The notes beneath the pieces were generated by a model, which saw only the letters and a list, made by a program, of their open reading frames with translations, ran no database searches and was not told where the DNA came from. Shown here piece by piece: positions 1 through 10,135 of a stretch of 64,000 bases of DNA (position 1 is its first letter; the number at the start of each line of letters is the position of its first letter). Origin of the DNA: Erythrobacter sp. WG (GTDB taxonomy: Bacteria; Pseudomonadota; Alphaproteobacteria; Sphingomonadales; Sphingomonadaceae); assembly GCF_026586795.1 (NCBI RefSeq), contig NZ_JAPFGY010000008.1, forward strand, positions 53,050 through 117,049, in the 5' to 3' direction. The position numbers and the translations under genes are program-made.

Positions 1-1
1 T

Positions 2-100
2 CTGGACCGCAGGCGCCAGCAGGACCCCGATAGCTGGCTAATCGAGGTTAATATCGCGGATCCGCAACGCTTCGTCGCGGGCTGCGACGAATCGAGTTGA
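2..100 (+). CDS. C-terminal end of an unidentified protein (cut by the window start)
   Basis: An open frame enters from the left edge and stops with TGA at 98-100, giving about 32 residues ending in AGCDESS. The composition looks like coding sequence (SWLIEVNIADPQRF), and the next gene on this strand starts 190 bases later. No domain can be recognised from so short a tail, so no function is proposed. It could also be a chance open frame. Confidence 0.4.
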   Translation: MDRRRQQDPDSWLIEVNIADPQRFVAGCDESS

Positions 101-215
101 CGTAAACGGCAAGCGCAGCCAGAGCGCCGCCACTCCCAAGCGCAGGCTGGCAGGGCGGCAATTCGGCCGCAGCGCCAGCACGCAGACGGGGAGCGGCCGG
201 CAGGCTTCTTCGAAC

Positions 216-235
216 CCGATAAACCGATTTATCGG
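216..235. promoter_or_regulatory. Perfect inverted repeat upstream of the cell-wall hydrolase
   Basis: CCGATAAA (216-223) is repeated inverted as TTTATCGG (228-235) around a CCGA centre. It lies 53 bases before the hydrolase start, where an operator would be expected, and is AT-rich against a GC-rich background. There is no T-run, so it is not a simple terminator. No regulator is identified. Confidence 0.4.
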
Positions 236-288
236 ACAAAGGTTCCCGCCTGCGCCCGTGCGCGCTCACCGCCCGATTTGCAGAGTTC

Positions 289-936
289 ATGAGTCGCAAG
301 ACCGCGTTTTCCGCGATCGCCGCCCTGGCGTTCGCCACCACGATGTTCCCGGCCGGCAACCATGCCGTCGCCCTGGCCGAAGCCGCCAGCGAACATCTCG
401 CCTCCCCCGCTCCGGCCGCTGCGCCCGAATTGGTGCCTGCCGCCGTCGAGACGGTGTCCGAGCCGGTCGTCCAACCGCTCGCCCCGGCGGCCCCCGAGGC
501 CCCCGCCCTCACCGAAGCCGGATCGCTCGCCGAGATGGTGCGCATGATCGACACCGCCGCGCCGATGAGCGCGGAGCTGCGCTGCCTTGCCGGCGCGGTC
601 TATTTCGAGGCCCGCGGCGAGCCGCTTGCCGGGCAGCTGGCGGTCGCGCAGGTGATCGTCAACCGCACCGAGGACGGGCGCTTCCCGCGCTCCTATTGCG
701 GTGTCGTCGCCCAGCCCGGGCAATTCTCCTTCATGCGCGGCCGCAAGATGCCGAAGGTCCGCGAAGGCTCCCCCGCCTGGAACCGCGCCGTCGCCATCGC
801 GACGATTGCCGACAAGGGTCTGTGGGAATCCGAGGCGGAGGACGCGGTGTTCTTCCACGCCCGCTATGTCCGACCCGGCTGGAGCGCGGGCAAGACCCGC
901 CTCGCGCAGATCGACACGCACATTTTCTATCGGTGA
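289..936 (+). CDS. Cell wall hydrolase, SleB/hydrolase_2 family
   Basis: 215 residues. The N-terminus has a signal-peptide-like segment (hydrophobic stretch at about residues 7-28), followed by an Ala/Pro/Glu-rich linker to about residue 90. The SleB-type domain fills the C-terminal half: LRCLAGAVYFEARGE with the family's catalytic glutamate, then AQVIVNRTEDGRFP and the QFSFMRGR region. Members cleave peptidoglycan in the periplasm, and in non-spore-forming alphaproteobacteria they are general remodelling enzymes. It is a single gene whose 3' neighbour is convergent. The start has only a weak ribosome site, but it is the only ATG placed before the signal peptide. Confidence 0.82.
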   Translation: MSRKTAFSAIAALAFATTMFPAGNHAVALAEAASEHLASPAPAAAPELVPAAVETVSEPVVQPLAPAAPEAPALTEAGSLAEMVRMIDTAAPMSAELRCLAGAVYFEARGEPLAGQLAVAQVIVNRTEDGRFPRSYCGVVAQPGQFSFMRGRKMPKVREGSPAWNRAVAIATIADKGLWESEAEDAVFFHARYVRPGWSAGKTRLAQIDTHIFYR

Positions 937-949
937 TCCTCGCCGCGTT

Positions 950-1000
950 TCGCCCTTCGGGCGAGCGGCTGCGGGCGCCCCTTCGGGCTTGCGGCCCTGC
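950..1000. terminator. GC-rich hairpins between convergent genes
   Basis: Between the hydrolase stop (936) and the xth stop (1027) are short stems such as CGCCCTTCGGGCG and GGCCCTGCGGGCC. No clear T-run follows, so intrinsic termination is possible but unproven. The stretch holds nothing else. Confidence 0.35.
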
Positions 1001-1026
1001 GGGCCGATCACCGCCTCATGGCTGCA

Positions 1027-1821
1027 TCAGGTGCTGAGACGCACCCAGACAGGCGTGTGGTCGCTCGCCTTCTCGCGCCCGCGATAGGCCTTGTCGACGC
1101 CGCAGGCCGCGAGCCGGTCGGCGCATTCGGGCGAGAGCAGGATGTGGTCGATCCGAAAGCCGTGATCACGCTGCCACGCCCCCGCCTGATAGTCCCAATA
1201 GGTCCACACCCCCCCGCGCGGATTATGGGTGCGGATTGCGTCCACCCAGCCATCGGCGAGCAGGCGCGCATAGGCGGCGCGGCTTTCGGGCTGCATCAAA
1301 GCGTCGGCGGCCATCGCTTTCACCGACCAGACATCGTCGTCGTGCGGGATGACGTTGAAGTCGCCGAGCACCACCGCCGGCACCTCCTCGGCCCAGATCT
1401 CGGCCATCCGCTCGCGCAGCCGCGCCATCCAGGCGAGCTTGTAGGTGAACTTCGGCCCCGGATGCGGGTTGCCGTTGGGGAGGTAGAGGCAAGCGATCCT
1501 CACCCCTGACACGTCCGCCTCGAGATAACGCGCCTGCTCCTCGTCGCCCTCATTCGGGCCGGGAATGCCGAGCCCGCGGCGCACCTCGGTGCAGGTGTAG
1601 CCCGCGCGCGTATCGACAAGGATCGCAACGCCGTTGAAGGCCTTCTGCCCGTGGGTGAGGACGGCATAGCCCAGCGCCTCGATCTCGGCGGCCGGAAAGC
1701 CCTCGTCCTGCGACTTGATCTCCTGCAGGCACGCGACCGCCGGACGGGTCTCCTCCAGCCATTCGAGAAGGCGCGGCAGGCGGGCCTTGATGCCGTTGAT
1801 GTTGTAGGTGGCGATCTTCAT
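1027..1821 (-). CDS. xth: Exodeoxyribonuclease III
   Basis: 264 residues, the usual length of the family. It is a Mg-dependent AP endonuclease and 3'-5' exonuclease of base-excision repair. Visible motifs are the N-terminal KIATYNINGIKARL, the catalytic glutamate in CLQEIKSQDE, the Y/LPNGNP loop, LGDFNVIPHDDDV, and the C-terminal SDHTPVW containing the Asp-His pair. The start ATG at 1821 gives the normal N-terminus with no extension. It lies 38 bases downstream of the ErpA-type gene on the same strand and is possibly cotranscribed with it. Confidence 0.95.
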   Translation of the reverse strand: MKIATYNINGIKARLPRLLEWLEETRPAVACLQEIKSQDEGFPAAEIEALGYAVLTHGQKAFNGVAILVDTRAGYTCTEVRRGLGIPGPNEGDEEQARYLEADVSGVRIACLYLPNGNPHPGPKFTYKLAWMARLRERMAEIWAEEVPAVVLGDFNVIPHDDDVWSVKAMAADALMQPESRAAYARLLADGWVDAIRTHNPRGGVWTYWDYQAGAWQRDHGFRIDHILLSPECADRLAACGVDKAYRGREKASDHTPVWVRLST

Positions 1822-1859
1822 GCGCGCCCTGATGCCCGAAAGGCCCGCGCGGGTCTAAC

Positions 1860-2192
1860 TCAAATCCCGAAGCTCGCCCCGCAGCCGCAGCCGGCGGCCG
1901 CCTGCGGATTCTCGACCTTGAAGGCTGCGCCGCCCAGCGACTCGACGAAATCCACCGTGCTGCCGGCGATCAGATCGAGGCTCATGGGATCGACCACCAG
2001 TTTGACCCCGTCGGTTTCGGAAACGGAATCATCGGGTTCGGCACATTCGGCGAGGTCGAACTTGTACTGGAAACCCGAGCATCCCCCGCCCTCGACCGCG
2101 AGACGCAGGATCGCCGGTCGCGACTGCTTCTGCGCGATCAAGGCAACGCGCTTGGCGGCAGACGGGGTGAGGATCAGGGGCTCGGCGCTCAT
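1860..2192 (-). CDS. erpA: Iron-sulfur cluster insertion protein (ErpA/IscA/HesB type)
   Basis: 110 residues. A-type carriers deliver Fe-S clusters to apoproteins. The three conserved cysteines are visible in EGGGCSGFQY and in the C-terminal GCGCGASF. I chose the ATG at 2192 (MSAEPLILTPSAAKRV) because family members begin just before the LTPSAA motif; an upstream ATG at 2240 would add 16 unrelated residues. Which A-type subfamily it belongs to cannot be settled by eye, so the symbol is tentative. It lies between the CBS-domain gene and xth on the same strand. Confidence 0.88.
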   Translation of the reverse strand: MSAEPLILTPSAAKRVALIAQKQSRPAILRLAVEGGGCSGFQYKFDLAECAEPDDSVSETDGVKLVVDPMSLDLIAGSTVDFVESLGGAAFKVENPQAAAGCGCGASFGI

Positions 2193-2232
2193 GGCGCCAA
2201 GGTAATGCGCGCCGGGCCGATCCTCAAGTCTG

Positions 2233-2664
2233 TCACGCAACCGTGATATATTGCCGCAGCGCCTCGGCCTCGTGGGTGACCTCGTCCATCTTGTGCTTCA
2301 CGAGATCGCCGATCGAGATGAAGGCGACCAGCTCGCCGTTCTCGACCACCGGGAAGTGGCGGAAGCGGCGGCGGGTCATCATGCCGAGCGCCTCGTCCAC
2401 CGTGGTGGCGGGCTCGACGGTGACGGCGGGCGAGGTCATGATCGTCTCCACCGGCTGGTCGAGGCAGGTGCTGCCCTTCTCGGCGAGGCAGTAGATCACG
2501 TCACGCTCGGAGACGATGCCGACCACCCGGCCCTCGCGCAGCACCGGCAGCGCGCCGATCCGGCGGGTGGCGAGGGTCTGCACGACCTCGTGGACCGGGG
2601 TGGTGCAATCGCAGGCGACGATCTCGGACGGGCCGCGCCGTTCGATGATGCGGGCAACAGTCAT
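2233..2664 (-). CDS. CBS-domain protein
   Basis: 143 residues made of a tandem pair of CBS domains (about residues 12-70 and 78-135), with typical ends VGIVSERDVIY and FISIGDLVKH. Such stand-alone CBS pairs bind adenine nucleotides and act as energy sensors; a role for this one is not known. The start at 2664 is supported by a strong ribosome site (GGAAGAGGAG) immediately upstream; the frame is open further upstream but that part does not look coding. Confidence 0.88.
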   Translation of the reverse strand: MTVARIIERRGPSEIVACDCTTPVHEVVQTLATRRIGALPVLREGRVVGIVSERDVIYCLAEKGSTCLDQPVETIMTSPAVTVEPATTVDEALGMMTRRRFRHFPVVENGELVAFISIGDLVKHKMDEVTHEAEALRQYITVA

Positions 2665-2809
2665 GGCAATCTCCTCTTCCCCCACGGAAAATGCCACGAT
2701 TCGCAGGCAAAGGCGAATCCGCCTGCCGAAGGGTGCCTTGCGCCGCACGCCGTGCCCCTTGCAGCTTTCGCGCGTTGCCAAGCGCCGCGGCGCGGGCCAT
2801 GTCGGAAGG

Positions 2810-3121
2810 ATGACCCGCAAGAGCCCCCTCGACGATCCCGCCAACGCCGCCCACGCCTGGGCGCGCTACCGGCGGATCATGAAGCTGCTGCTGGCGGCGA
2901 CGGTGCTGGTGGTGGCCATCGCGGTGGGCGTGCTGTTCGCCTTCAATGGCGCGATCTCGGTGCATTTCTACATTGCGGTGGCGCTGGGGATCAGCCTGAC
3001 GATGCTGCTTGGCGGCGGGCTGATGGGGCTGATGTTCCTGTCGAACGGCACGGGGCACGACGAATCGGTCGACAACCAGATGCCCGGCCGTGACGAGCTG
3101 TGGAGCCCGCGCGAGGATTAA
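2810..3121 (+). CDS. Small two-helix membrane protein, unknown function
   Basis: 103 residues. A charged N-terminus (about 25 residues) is followed by two hydrophobic helices (about 27-50 and 55-77) and an acidic, soluble tail. The start at 2810 has GGAAGG directly before it. Its TAA overlaps the stop of the convergent ferredoxin-like gene by four bases. I do not recognise a named family, but such two-helix proteins are common in sphingomonads; function unknown. Confidence 0.7.
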   Translation: MTRKSPLDDPANAAHAWARYRRIMKLLLAATVLVVAIAVGVLFAFNGAISVHFYIAVALGISLTMLLGGGLMGLMFLSNGTGHDESVDNQMPGRDELWSPRED

Positions 3122-3539
3122 TCCTCGCCGGCGAGCTTCGCCGTCAGCCGAAAGTCCTCCACCGGGACGCCGCCGATGAGGTGCTCCTGGATGATCCGTT
3201 CAAGCACCGCAGGGCTGCACGAGTGGTACCACACCCCGTCCGGCCAAACGACCGCGATGGGCCCTGCGGCGCAAATCTGGAAGCAGTCGGCCTTGGTGCG
3301 CTGCACCCCGCCGCCCGGTCCGCGCCGGCTGTCCGGCCCGCGCCGGGGCCCGACGAGCCCGAGCTCCTTGAGCCGCGACTTGAGAAACCCCCACGCCTCC
3401 TCGCCCGCCTCGCGCGAGCAGCATTTCTGCTTCTCGGACACGGCGCACAGCAGGATGTGCCGCCCGACCGCGGTGCCCTCGCGCGGATCGCCATAGTGCT
3501 TGGCGAGCGAATGCCGCGCGGCGACGAGCGTCTGGTCGC

Positions 3540-3543
<4 letters not shown>
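3118..3543 (-). CDS. (2Fe-2S) ferredoxin-like protein, thioredoxin fold
   Basis: 141 residues starting at GTG 3543, which overlaps the TGA of the upstream S9 peptidase as GTGA, indicating translational coupling. The cysteines lie in LLCAVSEKQKCC and DCFQICAAGP, followed by a WYHSCSP segment, the spacing of thioredoxin-like [2Fe-2S] ferredoxins related to NuoE/HoxE and FeSII proteins. A small electron carrier is the likely role; its partner is not evident. The link to the peptidase seems positional rather than functional. Confidence 0.75.
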
Positions 3544-5714
<2,171 letters not shown>

Positions 5715-5766
5715 GGCCGCCGGACTAGCCCGCTTGGCGCGCGGGCGCCAGCCCCGCGGCGGCGGG

Positions 5767-6267
5767 TCAGCGACGCTTGCCGACGATCCGTGCGATTTCC
5801 GCCTGCACGAGGCTTTCGACCATCGCCGGCAGGTGCGCCTCCAGCCATTCGGCCAGCATCGGGCGCAGCAATTCGCGGGTCAGCCCTTCGAGCGAGGTCT
5901 CCCCCGAACGCACGATCTGCGGGCGCGCCGGCGGCTCGGCCAGCATCGCGAGCGCGGCGAGATTCTCCTGCATCGCATCGCGCACCGTTTCGGCGATCAA
6001 GGGCGTTTCTTCCGCCAGCGGCTCGCGAAGCGGCAGCGCGCTGGGCTCCGGCTGGCATTCCATGTCGGCAAGGTCGAGCACCTCGTCGGCATCGCGCACC
6101 GCGTGGGTGCGGGCCAGCGGGGCGGGCGCTTCGGTATCGTCCTCCTCGTCCGCGACCAGCATCCGCCGCCGCCGCGCTTCGAGCGCGCCGGCGCGGTTGT
6201 CGCGCGCGATCACCTTCTTGATCGATTCGAGGATCTCCTCGACCGAAGCCTCGTTCTCTTGCGCCAT
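5767..6267 (-). CDS. popZ: PopZ-like polar organising protein (DUF2497)
   Basis: 166 residues. The N-terminal EASVEEILESIKKVIARD helix and the C-terminal LLRPMLAEWLEAHLPAMVESLVQAEI region are the two conserved parts of PopZ, with a low-complexity acidic/proline middle between them. In Caulobacter PopZ forms a condensate at the cell pole that anchors ParB-parS complexes and cell-cycle regulators. The start at 6267 follows an AAGG ribosome site; an ATG at 6291 would add eight residues. Its presence fits the two parS sites found 14 kb downstream, although the genes are not linked in an operon. Confidence 0.85.
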   Translation of the reverse strand: MAQENEASVEEILESIKKVIARDNRAGALEARRRRMLVADEEDDTEAPAPLARTHAVRDADEVLDLADMECQPEPSALPLREPLAEETPLIAETVRDAMQENLAALAMLAEPPARPQIVRSGETSLEGLTRELLRPMLAEWLEAHLPAMVESLVQAEIARIVGKRR

Positions 6268-6324
6268 GCCTTCATGCCCCCGTTTCGTCACGCCCGGAAG
6301 GCCGTCCCGAATCGGGACCGGCCC

Positions 6325-7794
6325 TCACTCGCCGGGCAGCAATTGCGGCCCGATTGTTGCCGTGGCGGGGGGAATGTCAACGGTCCTGGTCGATTTCGGG
6401 GCAGGTTCGGGATCGCGGTCCCAGTCCCACATCTTGCTGCTCACCCGGTCGGCGTTGACCTTGGGATCGTAGAGCGGCCCGCCGGTCTCGAGGTTGAGAT
6501 CGCGCGCCTCGGCCTTGCCCATCAGCGCCAGCAGGTTGAAGCCGGCGACATAGGCGTTGCGCCGCGCGGTCACCAGCTGGGCGCGGGTCTGCACCAGCTC
6601 CTGCTCGGCGTTGAGCACGTCGAGGATCTGGCGGTTGCCGATCGAATTCTCCGCGCGCACGCCTTCAAGGCTCAGTTCGGCCGCTTCCACCGCGGCCTGC
6701 GCGCTCCTGATGACCGCGTTGGCCGCCTGCCAGTTGGCATAGGTGGAGCGGGTTTCGGCGATGACCTGGCGCTCGGCGGCGATCACGTCCTCGAGCGCGG
6801 CGCTTTCGCGCGCGCCGGCCTGGCGCTGCTGGGCGGCGGGCAGCCCGCCCTGGAAAATCGGGATGGTGATCCGCACGCCGGCATTGGCGGTGGTTTCCGC
6901 CTGCACGAAGTTCGCCGCGATCGGGCCGCCGAGCGTGCCGAAGAAGTCCGAATACTGGCCGTTGGCGAAGAAGCCGACCGTGGGCAACCGGCCTGCGCCC
7001 GCCACCTTGGTGTCGAAGCCCGCGGCCTCGGCGCGCTGCTTGGCGGCATCGAGGTTGGGGTTGTTTGCGAGCGCGGTGACGATCGCCTCGCCCACGGTGT
7101 CAGGCAGGCCCGGCAGCGGCGGCGGCGCCTCGAGCTCGCCCGGCTCGCGGCCGACGAGGCGGACGTAGGCCTCGCGCGCGGCGATGAGGTTCGCCTCGGC
7201 CGAGCGCAGGTCGCCCTCGGCAACGGCGAGGCGCGAGCGCGATTGCGCCACGTCCGTGATGGTGAGGTCGCCGATCTGGAAGCGGTCGCTGGTCGCCTCG
7301 AGGTTGGTGCGCAGCACCGCCACCTGGTTGTTCGCCAGCGCCACCAGCGCCTCGGTGCGCAGCACGTCCATATAGGCGGCGACGACCTGCGCGAAGACCG
7401 TGCTTTCCGTGTTGCGCAGGTCCGCCTGCCCGGCCTCGACGCGTTCCTTGGCGGCGGCGATCCCGTTCCTCACCGCACCGCCCGAATAGACCGGCACCAG
7501 CACCTGCGCGCCGACGTTGAGGTTGCGCTCGGGCGCGGTGAAGGCGTTGGCCGACTGGCGCAGGAACTCGGTCTCGGTCGCGGTGACGTTGACCGAAGGC
7601 AGGCCCTGGGCGCGCTGGATCGGCACGCTCTCGTCGACCGCGCGCTGGTTGGCGCGGGCGCCGTTCAGCGTCGGGTTGCCGTTATAGGCATTGACCAGCG
7701 CTTCGCGCAGGTCGTCGGCCCGCGCGGGCGCGGCGGCAAGCGCGAGCAGGCTCGCGGCGGCCATCAGGCCCGGCAGGGCGGCGGCACGGGTCAC
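6325..7794 (-). CDS. tolC: TolC-family outer membrane channel protein
   Basis: 489 residues. Signal peptide at about 1-26 (ending APARAD), then two repeated TolC domains with long heptad-rich helices (NPTLNGARANQRAVDE, and the second NNPNLDAAKQRAEAAG). It forms the trimeric outer-membrane duct for type I secretion and RND efflux. The start is GTG at 7794, overlapping the stop of the pcm-like gene as GTGA, so the two are translated from one message. This pcm-tolC pairing is common in sphingomonads. Confidence 0.92.
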   Translation of the reverse strand: MTRAAALPGLMAAASLLALAAAPARADDLREALVNAYNGNPTLNGARANQRAVDESVPIQRAQGLPSVNVTATETEFLRQSANAFTAPERNLNVGAQVLVPVYSGGAVRNGIAAAKERVEAGQADLRNTESTVFAQVVAAYMDVLRTEALVALANNQVAVLRTNLEATSDRFQIGDLTITDVAQSRSRLAVAEGDLRSAEANLIAAREAYVRLVGREPGELEAPPPLPGLPDTVGEAIVTALANNPNLDAAKQRAEAAGFDTKVAGAGRLPTVGFFANGQYSDFFGTLGGPIAANFVQAETTANAGVRITIPIFQGGLPAAQQRQAGARESAALEDVIAAERQVIAETRSTYANWQAANAVIRSAQAAVEAAELSLEGVRAENSIGNRQILDVLNAEQELVQTRAQLVTARRNAYVAGFNLLALMGKAEARDLNLETGGPLYDPKVNADRVSSKMWDWDRDPEPAPKSTRTVDIPPATATIGPQLLPGE

Positions 7795-8384
7795 GCGAAG
7801 GTCCAGCCCTTCGGCGCGTCGAAGGCGTGGATTACCGGAATGCCGAGGTCCTCTACGGCCGCGAGCGTGACCTGCCCGGCGATCTTCCGCCCGCTGGCGA
7901 GCCGCGTGACCTGCCTCAGCACCAGGCCGGTGACGATCCGCCCATCGGCGGCGAGCGCGCCTGCAAGGCTTTCGGGCAGCTGCTCGATCGCGCCGTCGAC
8001 GAGGATCAGACTGTAGCTGCCGGTGGCGGTCAGCGCCTCGCTCGCGGAGATTTCGGCCAGCTCGGCGACCAGCGGGCGGACGAGCGCGGCGAGGTAGCCG
8101 GTGCCGCCGCCCACCACCAGCACGCGGTCTTCGGGGCCGGGCGCGGCCTCGGACAGCAGCTTGCCGTAGAACAGCGGCGAGGCGAGGTGCCCCGCCGTCC
8201 CGAGCATCACCGCACGGTCGATATAGGCCTGCGCGCCCTTTTCCGCCGGCAGGAAATCCTCGCGCGGGACAGCGAGCATCCGCGCCAGCACATATTCCTC
8301 GTTCACGCCGCTGGTGCGCAGCTGGCTGTCGATCATCGCGCGGCGGGCGGTGGTGGTGTCGGTGAGGGTCGTCATCGTGGTCAT
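7791..8384 (-). CDS. Protein-L-isoaspartate O-methyltransferase family protein, shortened
   Basis: 197 residues. The N-terminal half is typical PCMT (MIDSQLRTSGVN, VPREDFLPA, then the SAM motif I variant VLVVGGGTGYLAAL). After motif I only about 20 residues separate it from SLILVDGAIEQLP, where full-length enzymes have about 50, so the acidic residue that contacts the SAM ribose and the following helix appear to be missing. Methyltransferase activity is therefore doubtful. The start at 8384 follows GAAGAGA. It is the first gene of the pcm-tolC unit. Confidence 0.82.
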   Translation of the reverse strand: MTTMTTLTDTTTARRAMIDSQLRTSGVNEEYVLARMLAVPREDFLPAEKGAQAYIDRAVMLGTAGHLASPLFYGKLLSEAAPGPEDRVLVVGGGTGYLAALVRPLVAELAEISASEALTATGSYSLILVDGAIEQLPESLAGALAADGRIVTGLVLRQVTRLASGRKIAGQVTLAAVEDLGIPVIHAFDAPKGWTFA

Positions 8385-8401
8385 CGTTCTCTTCGGTGCA
8401 A

Positions 8402-8423
8402 CTGTATTGGCTGGGTAATACAG
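8402..8423 (-). promoter_or_regulatory. Inverted repeat in the pcm-tolC promoter
   Basis: CTGTATT (8402-8408) and AATACAG (8417-8423) form a perfect 7-bp inverted repeat with an 8-base spacer, 18 bases before the pcm-like start. On the minus strand a TTGACG box lies just upstream and the second arm falls 17 bases later, so the repeat would cover the spacer and -10 region. It looks like an operator; the regulator is unknown. Confidence 0.45.
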
Positions 8424-8591
8424 CTCGTCAACCCTCTCCTTAGACCCGCCCGTGCCGCCTTCCAAGCGGTTTGCCCCATGACCGGCGGCGATGTGGTCGG
8501 CGAGTTTACGCCTTTGACGGCCCACGCCGCGTTGCTTAGGGGAGCGCCGGGCCCGATGGGGCGCAATTCGACTTAGCGAGGGATCGGTTCG

Positions 8592-10007
8592 ATGAGTGAC
8601 ATGACGACGAGCAGCGGCGAGACGCGGATCGAGACCGATTCGCTGGGCGAGGTGGCGGTGCCCGCGCACGTCCACTGGGGCGCGCAGACCCAGCGTTCGA
8701 TCGTCAACTTCCCGATCGGCGGCGAGCGGATGCCGCCCGCGCTGGTACGAGCGCTCGGTGTCCAGAAGCTTTCGGCGGCAAGGGCGAACATGAAGCTCGG
8801 CGTGCTCGATGCGGGGATCGGCGAGGCGATCGTCCAGGCCGCGCGAGAGGTGATCGACGGGACCCTCGCCGACCAGTTCCCGCTGGTGGTGTGGCAGACC
8901 GGGAGCGGCACCCAGTCGAACATGAACGCCAACGAGGTGATCGCGAGCCGCGCGAACGAGATCCTCACCGGCAAGAAGGGCGGCAAGTCGCCCGTCCATC
9001 CCAACGACCACTGCAACATGGGCCAGTCGTCGAACGACACCTTCCCGACCGCGATGCACATCGCCGCGGCGAGCGAGGCGCTCGATCACCTCCTCCCTGC
9101 CCTCAAGAAGCTCCACGGTGCGCTCGACGCCAAGGCGAAGGAATTCGCCGACATCGTCAAGATCGGCCGCACCCACTTGCAGGACGCGACGCCAATGACG
9201 CTCGGGCAGGAGTTCTCGGGCTACGCGCAGCAGGTCGCCTACGGGATCGCCCGGGTCGAAGCGGCGCTGCCCCGCGTGCTCGAACTGGCGCAGGGCGGCA
9301 CGGCGGTCGGTACCGGGATCAACGCCAAGGTCGGCTTCGACACCGCCTTTGCCGCCGAGGTCGCGACCGAGACCGGCCACCCCTTCGTCACCGCGCCCAA
9401 CAAGTTCGAAGCGCTCGCCGCGCATGACGCAATGGTGGAGATTTCGGGCGCGCTCAACGTCCTCGCGGTCAGCCTGATGAAGATCGCCAACGATATCCGC
9501 CTGCTCGGCTCCGGCCCCCGCAGCGGCCTCGGCGAACTCAGCCTCCCCGCCAACGAGCCGGGCTCCTCGATCATGCCGGGCAAGGTCAACCCGACCCAGT
9601 GCGAGGCGATGACGATGGTCTGCGCGCAGGTGATGGGCAACAATGTCGCGGTGACGGTCGCGGGTTCGCACGGGCACCTCGAACTCAACGTGTTCAAGCC
9701 GGTGATCATCTACAACGTGCTCCAGTCGATGAAACTGATCGGCGATGCCGCCCATGCCTTCACCGACAATTGCGTGGTCGGGATCGAGGCGAACACCACC
9801 CGCATCACCCAGCTTCTGAACGAAAGCCTGATGCTGGTGACGGCGCTCAATCCGCACATCGGCTACGACAACGCCGCCAAGATCGCCAAGAAAGCGCACG
9901 CGGAAGGCACCACGCTCAAGGCGGCGGCGCTGGAGCTGGGCCTCCTCACCGAAGAGCAGTTTGCCCAGTGGGTGGTGCCCTCGGACATGATCCGCCCGCG
10001 GGATTGA
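8592..10007 (+). CDS. fumC: Fumarate hydratase, class II
   Basis: 471 residues, about the standard length. It catalyses the reversible hydration of fumarate to malate in the TCA cycle as a cytosolic homotetramer and needs no Fe-S cluster. The lyase-superfamily signature [11 protein letters not shown] is intact, as are the substrate-binding GSGTQSNMN near residue 105 and [14 protein letters not shown]. It is transcribed alone; a strong hairpin follows the stop. Confidence 0.96.
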   Translation: MSDMTTSSGETRIETDSLGEVAVPAHVHWGAQTQRSIVNFPIGGERMPPALVRALGVQKLSAARANMKLGVLDAGIGEAIVQAAREVIDGTLADQFPLVVWQTGSGTQSNMNANEVIASRANEILTGKKGGKSPVHPNDHCNMGQSSNDTFPTAMHIAAASEALDHLLPALKKLHGALDAKAKEFADIVKIGRTHLQDATPMTLGQEFSGYAQQVAYGIARVEAALPRVLELAQGGTAVGTGINAKVGFDTAFAAEVATETGHPFVTAPNKFEALAAHDAMVEISGALNVLAVSLMKIANDIRLLGSGPRSGLGELSLPANEPGSSIMPGKVNPTQCEAMTMVCAQVMGNNVAVTVAGSHGHLELNVFKPVIIYNVLQSMKLIGDAAHAFTDNCVVGIEANTTRITQLLNESLMLVTALNPHIGYDNAAKIAKKAHAEGTTLKAAALELGLLTEEQFAQWVVPSDMIRPRD

Positions 10008-10020
10008 GGCAGGGGCACGA

Positions 10021-10061
10021 CCTTGGTCGGGGCTGAACAACCGTTCATCTTTCGACCAAGG
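10021..10061 (+). terminator. Hairpin after fumC
   Basis: CCTTGGTCG (10021-10029) pairs with CGACCAAGG (10053-10061), nine perfect base pairs with a 23-base loop that can itself fold (GAACaaccGTTC). No T-run follows, so this may be an mRNA 3' end or Rho-assisted site rather than a canonical intrinsic terminator. Confidence 0.5.
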
Positions 10062-10135
10062 CCCCATCCTGCCCGACGATGCGCGCCCGCGCCTGTGGCG
10101 CTCGGGCGGCGGGAGGTCTATCGCTGGCGGCCGCA

